A stretch of DNA of 25,037 nucleotides from an uncultured Oscillospiraceae bacterium. Its GTDB lineage: Bacteria > Bacillota > Clostridia > Oscillospirales > Oscillospiraceae. The translations under genes and the position numbers were made by a program. The stretch is taken from the NCBI GenBank assembly GCA_934589065.1, contig CAKTNN010000032.1, positions 1 to 25,037 of the forward strand. Direction: 5' to 3'. The notes under the pieces were generated by a model. It did no database searches, was not told where the DNA came from, and was given only the letters and a program-made list of their open reading frames with translations. Below, piece after piece: positions 7,396 through 14,841 of the stretch. Every line of letters starts with the position of its first letter. Positions within the stretch are counted from its first letter, which is position 1.

Positions 7396-7871
7396 CAGCC
7401 TTTACCTCTCAATTCTGCAATCAGCGCCAAGGCCTTTTCCGGTGTCATTGCCGGATGAACCTGCTCGTTTACCATCATCGTCGGTGCCAGACCGCAGGCA
7501 CCCAGACAGGATACGGTTTCCACCGTAAACATCATATCGTCTGTCGTATGCTTTTTCTTGCTCAGCCCCAGCTCCTTCCAGAGCGCTTCCAGCACAGGGG
7601 TGGAGTGGCGGACATGGCAGGCAGTACCATCACATACCTTAATGACATATTTTCCTTTTGCCTCAAAGGAAAAATTCTCATAGAAGGTTGCAACGCTGTA
7701 GGCCTTGGTTTCCGTAATGCCGATTTGTTTTGCGATGTAAGAGAGCAACTCACCGGGCAGGTAGCGGTATTCCGCCTGAACATCCTGCATGACAGGAATC
7801 AAAACCTTTGGGTCTTTTCCGTAGCGGGCAATGATCTCATCTGTCTTCCGGTAGTAGGATTCATCCAGCAT
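7395..7871 (-). CDS. hydC: Hydrogenase subunit HydC (NuoE-like [2Fe-2S] protein)
   Basis: HydC is the small thioredoxin-fold subunit that passes electrons near the FMN of HydB. The 158-residue protein has the NuoE pattern: helical N-terminal half with SVATFYENF, then C80-x4-C85 (CDGTAC) and C122-x3-C126 (CLGAC) for the [2Fe-2S] cluster. It is the first gene of hydC-hydB-hydA. The start ATG at 7871 follows AAAGGAGG by eight bases, and the promoter is at 7903-7931. The stop codon overlaps the hydB start by one base. Confidence 0.94.
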   Translation of the reverse strand: MLDESYYRKTDEIIARYGKDPKVLIPVMQDVQAEYRYLPGELLSYIAKQIGITETKAYSVATFYENFSFEAKGKYVIKVCDGTACHVRHSTPVLEALWKELGLSKKKHTTDDMMFTVETVSCLGACGLAPTMMVNEQVHPAMTPEKALALIAELRGKG

Positions 7872-7902
7872 ATCATATTCCTCCTTTTATGTAGGCGAGT
7901 TG

Positions 7903-7931
7903 ATTATAGCAAATTAACCATCTGCGTGCAA
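7903..7931 (-). promoter_or_regulatory. Promoter of the hydCBA operon
   Basis: On the minus strand TTGCAC (7931-7926) is spaced 17 bases from TATAAT (7908-7903), which has an extended TGC. The leader to the ATG of hydC is about 25 bases and holds the Shine-Dalgarno. Two dyads lie upstream in the same intergenic stretch (7953-7960 and 7981-8000) and could serve regulation. Confidence 0.85.
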
Positions 7932-7980
7932 TACTGGCACTTGCATTTTGTTGAATATTCACATTTCCTATTCTTGTATA

Positions 7981-8000
7981 TTGTGACATTCTACTCACAA
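7981..8000. promoter_or_regulatory. Operator-like inverted repeat TTGTGA-N8-TCACAA
   Basis: TTGTGA (7981-7986) and TCACAA (7995-8000) are perfect inverted halves, 50 bases upstream of the hydC -35 box. The half-sites equal those of the redox repressor Rex, but the spacer is eight bases where Rex sites normally have six between these halves. It may bind Rex poorly, bind another dimeric regulator, or be chance. A separate 8-bp palindrome GAATATTC lies at 7953-7960. Confidence 0.4.
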
Positions 8001-8012
8001 ATCCAACAATAA

Positions 8013-8027
8013 TTAGCACAAGCTAAC
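8013..8027. promoter_or_regulatory. Motif TTAGC-N5-CTAAC, copy 1
   Basis: This 15-base motif recurs in the same orientation at 14661-14675, over the -35 box of the ABC transporter operon. Here it lies between the divergent hydCBA and lipoprotein promoters, about 80 bases from either -35 box. It also contains the dyad TTAGC-ACAA-GCTAA (8013-8026). It could mark a common regulator. Confidence 0.35.
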
Positions 8028-8081
8028 TCCTTTATCCGGGTTTTGGCTTCACTTTCCCCCATAATTCGCATTTTTTCAAGA

Positions 8082-8151
8082 AATTATGTTACCAAGTGAA
8101 AAAAGCCTTGCATACATCTTCCAGTTATGGTAAACTTAGAGTAACATAATT
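8082..8151. repeat. 11-bp inverted repeat flanking the lipoprotein promoter
   Basis: AATTATGTTAC (8082-8092) and GTAACATAATT (8141-8151) are perfect inverted copies separated by 48 bases. The left arm lies 15 bases before the -35 box, and the right arm covers the predicted start of transcription. Inner TTACC (8089-8093) and GGTAA (8129-8133) extend the symmetry. The layout suggests two operators for a dimeric or looping regulator. A transcript hairpin is unlikely because the left arm is upstream of the start. Confidence 0.55.
8108..8136 (+). promoter_or_regulatory. Promoter of the parvulin/C39 lipoprotein gene
   Basis: TTGCAT (8108-8113) and TAAACT (8131-8136) are separated by 17 bases, with TGG before the -10. 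Transcription would start near 8143, within the right arm of an 11-bp inverted repeat. Confidence 0.7.
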
Positions 8152-8169
8152 CCGGAAGGATGATATTCC

Positions 8170-10083
8170 TTGAAAAAGATACTGTGCCTGTTCTTCAGCC
8201 TAGTGATGCTCCTGTCCATATTCGCCGGGTGTGGAAAAGAAAATCCCACCCCCCAGACAGGTGAGGCTACAGCCTCCACAGAGGCCGTATACACCGCCCC
8301 CGATGGAAATCCCGGGGATGTTACCTGCAAGGGCTCCTACCTTGGCACTCCGGAGGGCAGCCGCGTTTTGGCTTCCTGTGGCTCTTCCAAGCTGACCCAG
8401 GACATTTTGCAAGTATTCTATGATCTGGAAATTGCGCAATTCCGGGCTTCCAACCCGGATTCCGAGCCTGATTTCGATCTTCCCCTCTCCCAACAGCCCT
8501 GCACTTTGGATAGCAGCGTCAATACCTGGCAGCAGTATTTTCTGCGCCGTGCTCTTCTGAACTGGCACACCGCTCAGGCTCTGGCATCGGCTGCGCAGGA
8601 GCAGGGCGTTCCGGCGGAGGCTGCATTTAATCCGGATCCTAAAAAATATGACGATTGCCTGGTTGACATTCCCGCAACCAAATACCTCTACCGCTACGAA
8701 AAGTCCTACACCCCAAATTCCATGCACCAGGCATACCTGGATAGCCTGGAAACCGTTCTAAGCGGCTTAGCATCCAAGTATGGCTATGCATCTCTGGATG
8801 CTATGGCTGCAAATGGTCTGCATACAAATACGGCTGCACTGCTGGATGCCGCCCGGCTCTACAATACCGGCTATATGTATCTGACCACCATGGAAGATTC
8901 CCTTGCCCCCACCGAGGAGGAGCTGGAAGCCTATTGCGAGCAGAACCAGAGTAAATATTCCGGTGCTTCCACAAAATATGCGGATATCCATCAGATTCTT
9001 CTGTCCTCCGGTACTTCCGAAGAAAAAGCAAAGGCAATGCTCAGCAGCTGGGCCGGGAAGTACCGTTCCGGTGAAGGCAGCTTTGCTCAGCTGGCCTACG
9101 AGAATTCTACTGACAGTGCCTCCTCCCTTCTGGGCGGTCTTTACTGGCACGTCACCCAAGGGCAGCTGATTCCGGAGCTTGACCAGTGGGTCTTCTCTCC
9201 GGAACGGAAGGAAGGAGACACAGGCGTCATTCGCACGGATTTGGGTGTACATATTCTTTACTACGCAGGAGGCAGCACCCTGGGCGATCAGCAGGCCAAG
9301 GATGCCCTTCTGACTGAAAAGTTGACGGAGTTTATGAACCAATGCCGGGAGAATTATCCCATCACCGTTCAGTATTCCGACATCGTGCTATCGGAGGATC
9401 CGACCCAGCAGGAAGCCTTGTCCTACAGCGATATTCTCTATCCCGACATCGCCCACGAGCGTTTCCCGGAGGTGCCCCTGTATTTGCAGCAGGATTACGG
9501 AGAATACCGATACGGAAATTACCCGCTGCGTACCTACGGCTGCGGCATTACTTCCCTGTCCATGCTCTCCAGCTACATGACGGACACGGAACTGACCCCG
9601 CCAATCATGTGTGACCGCTATGGCAGCTATTGCAGCAACTGGGGAACGGACTACATGATTTTCCGCTACGAGCCTCCCACAATGGGCTATTTCCTCCGGG
9701 AGCAGGTTTTTGACCCGGATTTGGCATACCAGGCACTGGAGGATGGCTACATTGTCATTTCCTGCCAGCAAAAAGGCTACTGGACAAAGACCGGTCACTA
9801 TATCGTCATTGAAAAAATGGATGAGGACGGGGTGCAGGTTCGTGATTCCAACATCTACAACTACAAGCGCATTCCTGCCCATAAAAAGGATCGCCATACC
9901 TGGCATTCCATCACGCAAGCCAGCGTATCCTACTGGATTTTTGAAAAGAAGCAGGTGCGCTCCCCCCTGTGCGCTCGCTGCGGAAATCCCGAAGACTACG
10001 GAAGCACTATTTTGAAATCCGACTATCTCTGCAAGCGCTGTGCCGATGCCCTTGTGCGCCGCAATTGTTACCTGAATACATAA
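8170..10083 (+). CDS. Lipoprotein: parvulin-type PPIase fused to C39-like cysteine peptidase
   Basis: The 637-residue protein starts at a TTG nine bases after GGAAGGA. A lipoprotein signal ends in FAGC, lipidated at C21, so it should be anchored outside the cell membrane. Residues about 55-260 resemble the helical chaperone part of SurA/PrsA proteins. About 268-365 form a PpiC/parvulin domain (YADIHQILLSS, SFAQLAYENSTD, GDTGVIRTDLGVHILYY). About 435-590 look like a papain-like C39 family peptidase: Q440 region, catalytic C458 (YGCGITSLSML), H543 (TGHYIVIE) and D559. The end holds CxxC-x16-CxxC (C601, C604, C621, C624), a zinc-ribbon-like tail that is odd in an exported protein. It is a single gene between its own promoter and terminator. 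Role unknown; folding and trimming of secreted proteins is an inference. Confidence 0.85.
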   Translation: MKKILCLFFSLVMLLSIFAGCGKENPTPQTGEATASTEAVYTAPDGNPGDVTCKGSYLGTPEGSRVLASCGSSKLTQDILQVFYDLEIAQFRASNPDSEPDFDLPLSQQPCTLDSSVNTWQQYFLRRALLNWHTAQALASAAQEQGVPAEAAFNPDPKKYDDCLVDIPATKYLYRYEKSYTPNSMHQAYLDSLETVLSGLASKYGYASLDAMAANGLHTNTAALLDAARLYNTGYMYLTTMEDSLAPTEEELEAYCEQNQSKYSGASTKYADIHQILLSSGTSEEKAKAMLSSWAGKYRSGEGSFAQLAYENSTDSASSLLGGLYWHVTQGQLIPELDQWVFSPERKEGDTGVIRTDLGVHILYYAGGSTLGDQQAKDALLTEKLTEFMNQCRENYPITVQYSDIVLSEDPTQQEALSYSDILYPDIAHERFPEVPLYLQQDYGEYRYGNYPLRTYGCGITSLSMLSSYMTDTELTPPIMCDRYGSYCSNWGTDYMIFRYEPPTMGYFLREQVFDPDLAYQALEDGYIVISCQQKGYWTKTGHYIVIEKMDEDGVQVRDSNIYNYKRIPAHKKDRHTWHSITQASVSYWIFEKKQVRSPLCARCGNPEDYGSTILKSDYLCKRCADALVRRNCYLNT

Positions 10084-10088
10084 CAAAC

Positions 10089-10131
10089 GTCCCCCAGATT
10101 TTTCCTTACGAAAACCTGGGGGACTGCTTTT
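10089..10131 (+). terminator. Terminator between the lipoprotein and the ABC operon
   Basis: GTCCCCCAG (10089-10097) pairs with CTGGGGGAC (10116-10124), extended inward by an A/T-rich pairing. It is followed by TGCTTTTTATT on the plus strand. It separates two convergent units; on the minus strand the tail GTTTGTT is weaker but may also stop transcription. Confidence 0.9.
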
Positions 10132-11606
10132 TATTCACTTTTTATTTCTGCTGTTTCATACAGGAATGTTACGCTTCCGGTTTCCCCCTCCGGCAGACCG
10201 GAGAAATTTGTATATTCCTTTCCGGCAGCACGCAGAGCCTTGACGGTATCCAGAATATCCTGCATTTTGTCTGCATCCCTGGATAGTTTTTTCAGTTCTC
10301 CGGAACCGTTACTCTGGAATTGGGTGATCCCGTCCCGGAATTTATTAACCGCCTCGCCCATCTGGCCTACGGCCTCTTTTAGCTTGCTGCTGCCATCCGC
10401 CGCACCGCCAACGTAAGCGGCTGCCACCATGTTCTCCTCCTGAATTTTCGGAAGAAGCTTGGTTTTCAGCTCCTCTATCATCTTTTGGGCATCCTCTAAA
10501 CGGGCCAGCGCCTCTTCATCCCCTGCCGCTTCGGCAGCTTTCCGAGCCGCCTCAATCTGACCGGCAACGGTTGTCAGGGATTCGTCTATCTCCGGGGTTT
10601 TTTCATCGTCCTCCGGAACCATGAATTCAGCGAATAGGCGCCCAAGATTTTTGTTCTGAGCGGAAAGATTCTCTTTTCCCGTATCCAGAGCCGCAATAAT
10701 GCCATCCATCCCGGCCCCAATCTGATCTACCGCATTTTTCAGCTTATCCACGGCTTCAAACATGGTGTCCACCGCACTGTCAATATCTCCGGCGGTTCCG
10801 TCCAGATTTTCATCCAGTTCCAAATCCTCTTCTTTCAGGTCATCCATTAGACCTGTAGAAACCATGGTTGCCGTAAAATCCAGGGAAAAGTCTGTAACAT
10901 CCGCAGAAATTTCAAAGTATTCCGGGATTTCAATATCCTCCGTATAGCTTACTGAGTCCAGATTGAGTACCTGTCCCACGCCGGGCAGCGTGACGCCGAT
11001 TGCCATACCGCTGTCACCCAGACGCATTAGTTCTCCATTTGTTACCGATACGTTGGAAAAGACCTCCTCATCCAGAGGAACCAGGGTAATCACCGTCAGC
11101 GGGACAGGCACGGTTTTGGTTTTTCCGTTGCTTTCCACCGTCCGTTCCAGTTTGTTCTTATAGTCAAACCGCATGACAAGATGACCGGATTTTCCTGCCA
11201 GTCCCTGGGGGCTGCAAATCATGCCATCCAGAGTATAGCGAATATCCATGTCAATTGGAAGCTCTTCGCTACTCCCGTATCCCTTGTAATGAATATCTTC
11301 GCCCTTGTTTTCCCACTGAATGTTTCCGTCACTTCCGGAAGTGTAGGTCTCCTCCCCCTGGGTGTTGCGGATATCCGTAAGAGTTGTCCGATCCGGCAGT
11401 GTGCTGCCAGTCCCACTGAGCAGGGTAACCTCAACTTCTACTTCCTCCGGTTTTCCCCCGGCATTTGCAGTCACGTGAACGGACTCCTGCTTGTACGCCT
11501 CCTCCTCAAAGAACGGTTCTTTCTCTGCCGATACGCTCAAAATCATAGAAAGGAGCAGCGCCCCAGCCGACACAGCAGCAACGCATTTTTGTTTTACTCC
11601 ACGCAT
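10131..11606 (-). CDS. Secreted coiled-coil protein of an ABC-FtsX operon, function unknown
   Basis: The 491-residue protein starts with a signal peptide (about residues 1-27, ending SVSA). It has no obvious later membrane segment and no lipobox, so it is probably released or held by its partner. Residues about 35-260 look beta-rich; about 265-460 are acidic, alanine-rich and predicted coiled coil, with repeated patterns like DSAVDTMFEAVDKLKNAVDQ. Its start overlaps the end of the permease gene by 13 bases, so translation is coupled. I do not recognise an enzyme domain. By position it is likely an extracellular partner of the permease, comparable in idea to periplasmic adaptors of MacB-like systems or to FtsX-activated proteins, but this is inference. 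Confidence 0.7.
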   Translation of the reverse strand: MRGVKQKCVAAVSAGALLLSMILSVSAEKEPFFEEEAYKQESVHVTANAGGKPEEVEVEVTLLSGTGSTLPDRTTLTDIRNTQGEETYTSGSDGNIQWENKGEDIHYKGYGSSEELPIDMDIRYTLDGMICSPQGLAGKSGHLVMRFDYKNKLERTVESNGKTKTVPVPLTVITLVPLDEEVFSNVSVTNGELMRLGDSGMAIGVTLPGVGQVLNLDSVSYTEDIEIPEYFEISADVTDFSLDFTATMVSTGLMDDLKEEDLELDENLDGTAGDIDSAVDTMFEAVDKLKNAVDQIGAGMDGIIAALDTGKENLSAQNKNLGRLFAEFMVPEDDEKTPEIDESLTTVAGQIEAARKAAEAAGDEEALARLEDAQKMIEELKTKLLPKIQEENMVAAAYVGGAADGSSKLKEAVGQMGEAVNKFRDGITQFQSNGSGELKKLSRDADKMQDILDTVKALRAAGKEYTNFSGLPEGETGSVTFLYETAEIKSE

Positions 11607-13915
11607 TTCAATGCCTCCGATTCCGGTATTTTTCCAATTCGCCGAAGTTCCATCAGCGCCACAATCCAGTAAGCAGCAAATCCATAGGAAGCCATTTTCC
11701 CATACAGCCCGGGCTCAATATACATAGGGATCCACCCGCTCATTGCAGAGAGCATAACCTCCCGGAACAGAATGTCCATAACCTTCCCTTCAATCGGCAG
11801 GCTCAAAAGGATCATTCCCATAGTCACAAGAGAGGTTGGCAGCACATACAGGCGGAATATTTCCCCGGGATTATATCCCAGGACCTTTGCCATGGATATA
11901 GATATTGCGTTCTTTTCGATGATCATTTTGCTCAGCAGATACACGATCACCGCAAACAATCCCACCGCAAACAGATTCACCAGATCCATCATGTCCCCCA
12001 TGGAACGCATCAGCTGTCGGCTGATTTTGGTCATAGCGGTCAGGTCCAGCACTGTGCCAATGTATCGGGAATCAATATCCGTAATGGGTTCATCGGAAAA
12101 ATAACCGCAATAATAGCTTTTTCCCAAATCAAAGGTCTGGTTCAGGGTCTGGCGGGACAGAAACAGGGCAAGGCTGCCCATATAGTCATAAGTACCCGTA
12201 ACGGTAAAGGAGTAGGTTTTTTCCCCATATTCCTCCTTTAATTCCAGGGTATCTCCCGGCTGAATGCCATATTTTTCCTGATATGCTGTAGAAATCAGCA
12301 CGGTATCCTTCCCAAACGTTCCGTGTATATACTTACTATCCGGCTCTACACCGTATAGGCTTACCGCTTCACTTTTGTATTTTCCCGGCAGTGTCACCAG
12401 ACTGTAAGCGCTGAATTTTTCCGCCCCCGGCACTTCTGTCTCCACCTCACTCATGAACCGAAGCATCTGAAACAGGCTCTCCAGCTTACGGCTATCATTG
12501 GTTGCATCCGCCGGAACGGACAGCATTGTGGTGTACTTAGACAGCATATTATCCAGCATAACATCCTGATAGTGCCGCATGGCACTGGGAAACAGGAGCC
12601 CAAACATCAGCAGCAGATTTGCAAACAGGATTCCAGCAAACAGGATCAGGTAGCTTCCCATATTCTGAAATATGACCCGAAGCCGGAAACGCAGCATAAA
12701 GGGCAGGCCCTTTGGCAGCGGAATCACCCGTCCCGTCCGATTCTTCCGCAGATCTCTGCGAAGAAATTTCAGCGGAGACAGGTTCAGCTTTTTTCGGAGC
12801 GTAAACCAGGTAATCACCGTCATCATAGCCACCGGAACAAGGGTTGTCAGGGCAAAAGCTTCCCCGTTCCACAGCGTTTCGTAGGTGGTCAGGCTATAGC
12901 TTCCATAGTACATCCCCGCACAGACGTTCTTGAGCACCGTATAGCCAAGAATATTGCCGAGAATGGCGCTGATGATGCACACCAGTACCGGGCAAGCCAT
13001 GTAGTGGGCAATAAGTTCATTTTTTGTGTAGCCGCTTGCCAGAAGCGTACCGATCACATTGGCCTCTTTGCTGATGGTGTTGCCGATGGTAACGGTAAAT
13101 ACAAACGCCATGATTCCAATGACAATGTACAATAGCATCAGCATCATCGCCCGGTCGCCGCCCATATCGTCTCCGGTAAAATTGATTGCCTGATTGAGAT
13201 ATCTGGGAACAAAGCTCTCCAAAGACGCCTCCTGATTCACGGCATCCATTACCTGCTGTGCCATGTCCTTTTCTTCCGATTCTCCTTTAGGAGGCGTATC
13301 ATACAGCCAGCTGTAGCAGTAATTTCGTTCTTCCTCGGGAAAATCCGCAAAGCTTTCCTGAGGAACGATGGCTACGCCAAACTGGATGGAGTCAAACATA
13401 GCATCGTTGTTATCCTGAAACAGGCAGCTATAGTCCGGGAGGGCAATCAGCCCCGTAATTTTCCAAACACGTTCCCCGGAAGAGATGCTATCCCCCACCG
13501 ACAGGCTATTGTTGTCTGCATACATTCGGTCAATGGCAATTTCATCCCTCTGGGCAGGAAGCTCACCGGACATCAGGCAGGGCTTATTCACCTGCTGCCG
13601 GATTTCAAAAATACGGAGGGTAGAGTCATTGTCCATAGGCTCTTCCACATAAAAATTGTCATATAATTGGATTCCCGATTTACAGATGTAAGATATCTGC
13701 GCCGGATTCAATTTCTTTTTTACACGGAAATTGCCATATTCTATGTTATATTTCTCAAAGCTTCCATTGTATGCCGCAATCATACTCCCATCCGCTACCA
13801 AAAAGCCGGAAACAAATGCAATGGTCAGGCTTAACAGAAGAAAAATAACCAGATATTTTCCGAATTCTTCCCGTAATTCCCGCAATATCCGTTTTCTGAG
13901 TGGATTGCTTACCAT
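11594..13915 (-). CDS. ABC transporter permease with two FtsX domains
   Basis: The 773-residue membrane protein has eight probable transmembrane segments, near residues 21-41, 256-278, 303-325, 352-373, 420-443, 642-664, 688-708 and 740-756. Large outside domains follow the first (42-255) and fifth (444-641). This is two FtsX/MacB-type units fused in one chain. Each unit shows the cytoplasmic coupling helix pattern: ISKEANVIGTLLASGYTKNE at 281-300 and EKNAISISMAKVLGYNPGEI at 667-686. Such permeases usually transmit force to outside proteins or move lipids or peptides, not bulk solutes. It overlaps the ATPase gene by 7 bases and the secreted-protein gene by 13. The substrate is unknown. Confidence 0.88.
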   Translation of the reverse strand: MVSNPLRKRILRELREEFGKYLVIFLLLSLTIAFVSGFLVADGSMIAAYNGSFEKYNIEYGNFRVKKKLNPAQISYICKSGIQLYDNFYVEEPMDNDSTLRIFEIRQQVNKPCLMSGELPAQRDEIAIDRMYADNNSLSVGDSISSGERVWKITGLIALPDYSCLFQDNNDAMFDSIQFGVAIVPQESFADFPEEERNYCYSWLYDTPPKGESEEKDMAQQVMDAVNQEASLESFVPRYLNQAINFTGDDMGGDRAMMLMLLYIVIGIMAFVFTVTIGNTISKEANVIGTLLASGYTKNELIAHYMACPVLVCIISAILGNILGYTVLKNVCAGMYYGSYSLTTYETLWNGEAFALTTLVPVAMMTVITWFTLRKKLNLSPLKFLRRDLRKNRTGRVIPLPKGLPFMLRFRLRVIFQNMGSYLILFAGILFANLLLMFGLLFPSAMRHYQDVMLDNMLSKYTTMLSVPADATNDSRKLESLFQMLRFMSEVETEVPGAEKFSAYSLVTLPGKYKSEAVSLYGVEPDSKYIHGTFGKDTVLISTAYQEKYGIQPGDTLELKEEYGEKTYSFTVTGTYDYMGSLALFLSRQTLNQTFDLGKSYYCGYFSDEPITDIDSRYIGTVLDLTAMTKISRQLMRSMGDMMDLVNLFAVGLFAVIVYLLSKMIIEKNAISISMAKVLGYNPGEIFRLYVLPTSLVTMGMILLSLPIEGKVMDILFREVMLSAMSGWIPMYIEPGLYGKMASYGFAAYWIVALMELRRIGKIPESEALKCVE

Positions 13916-14607
13916 TCCAGTGCCTCCGCTCCAACCGGGTGCTCATTGCGGTATGCCTTCCGCACAGTGCCATCCCGCAGCTTTACAACCATGGTTGCCA
14001 TCAGGCGAATGGCATCGTTATGCGTCACCATAATGACCGTATTGCCATACTTTTGATTCACGGTTTCTATGAGCTTCAGAATTTCCTTGCTGGTTCCGTA
14101 GTCCAGCGCTCCGGTGGGCTCATCGCACAATAGAATATCCGGATTTTTTACAATGGCTCTGCCGATGGCGGTTCTCTGCTGCTGACCGCCGGACAACTGA
14201 TTAGGGAGTTTTCTCCGGTGTTCCCACAGCCCAAGGGTGTGCAGCAGTTCATCTACATCCAGCGGCTTTTTGCTGAGATAAGCTCCGACCTCGATATTCT
14301 CCCGCACCGTCAGGTTGGGAATCAGGTTATACATCTGGAAAATATACCCCAGGTGATTTCTCCGATAGGCGGTCAGCTTTTTTGCATTCATGCACCCAAG
14401 GCTGGTGCCATTTATGCAAATCTGTCCGGAGTCCGCCGTGTCGATGCCCCCAATAATATTCAGCAGCGTACTTTTCCCGCTGCCGCTCGGGCCAAGAAGC
14501 ACGCAAAAGTCCCCCCGCTCCACAGAGATGTTTACGCCTTTCAGCACCTGAACGCGGCTGTCATTACGTCCGAAGCTTTTTTGAATATCCTGTATTTCCA
14601 GAAACAT
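13909..14607 (-). CDS. ABC transporter ATPase, MacB/LolD-like
   Basis: The 232-residue ATPase drives the permease encoded next to it. Walker A GPSGSGKST is at 39-47, the Q-loop at Q91, signature LSGGQ at 138-142, Walker B ILLCDEPTG at 158-166 and the switch histidine at H196. The pattern fits the MacB/LolD/FtsE branch that pairs with FtsX-type permeases. The ATG at 14607 is used; AAAGGAGG is about 12 bases upstream, which is long. A nearer ATG at 14614 is out of frame. The predicted transcription start near 14636 excludes the longer in-frame start at 14670. It is the first gene of the operon, under a promoter with an operator-like dyad. Confidence 0.92.
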   Translation of the reverse strand: MFLEIQDIQKSFGRNDSRVQVLKGVNISVERGDFCVLLGPSGSGKSTLLNIIGGIDTADSGQICINGTSLGCMNAKKLTAYRRNHLGYIFQMYNLIPNLTVRENIEVGAYLSKKPLDVDELLHTLGLWEHRRKLPNQLSGGQQQRTAIGRAIVKNPDILLCDEPTGALDYGTSKEILKLIETVNQKYGNTVIMVTHNDAIRLMATMVVKLRDGTVRKAYRNEHPVGAEALEW

Positions 14608-14641
14608 AGGCCATAGAGTCCTCCTTTCATTCCATGGCCTC

Positions 14642-14670
14642 AGTATACACCCTCCATTAGTTAGCGTCAA
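14642..14670 (-). promoter_or_regulatory. Promoter of the ABC-FtsX operon
   Basis: On the minus strand TTGACG (14670-14665) and TATACT (14647-14642) are separated by exactly 17 bases. An inverted repeat covers the -35 box, so a bound protein would block RNA polymerase. The rest of the gap, 14676-14780, holds only A/T-rich DNA with no feature I can support. Confidence 0.85.
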
Positions 14671-14675
14671 CTAAC
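14657..14675. promoter_or_regulatory. Operator-like dyad over the ABC operon -35 box
   Basis: TTAGTT (14657-14662) and AACTAA (14669-14674) are perfect inverted halves around six bases. The overlapping string TTAGC-N5-CTAAC (14661-14675) matches the one at 8013-8027. Dyads of this size over a -35 box are usual for TetR-, MarR- or PadR-type repressors; no such gene is in the window. Confidence 0.65.
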
Positions 14676-14773
14676 TTTTACGAAAATTTGAATTTTTAGA
14701 TATATTTGGCACTTGGACTCTATCATATATCCATGGATTTGTGAAAAAATGCGGTTTTCTCTCTATTGTATAG

Positions 14774-14821
14774 GCAAAAGCAATACCGGCTCACAAGCAA
14801 AACGCTCATGAGCCGGTATTG
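14774..14821 (-). terminator. Terminator after mreB
   Basis: The 13-bp perfect stem CAATACCGGCTCA (14781-14793) with TGAGCCGGTATTG (14809-14821) has a 15-base loop. On the minus strand it is followed by CTTTTGCC. It lies 20 bases after the mreB stop codon and ends the recD2-comF-mreB unit. Confidence 0.8.
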
Positions 14822-14841
14822 TAGGAGCACTTCCCCTGCTA

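Noticed and set aside
7951..7966. Perfect Rex operator around GAATATTC
   Set aside because: The inner eight bases are palindromic, but the outer bases do not continue the symmetry at Rex spacing, so a confident call is not justified.
14676..14780. Small gene or RNA between the ABC operon promoter and the mreB terminator
   Set aside because: A/T-rich DNA with only weak short hairpins and no ribosome site followed by an open frame.
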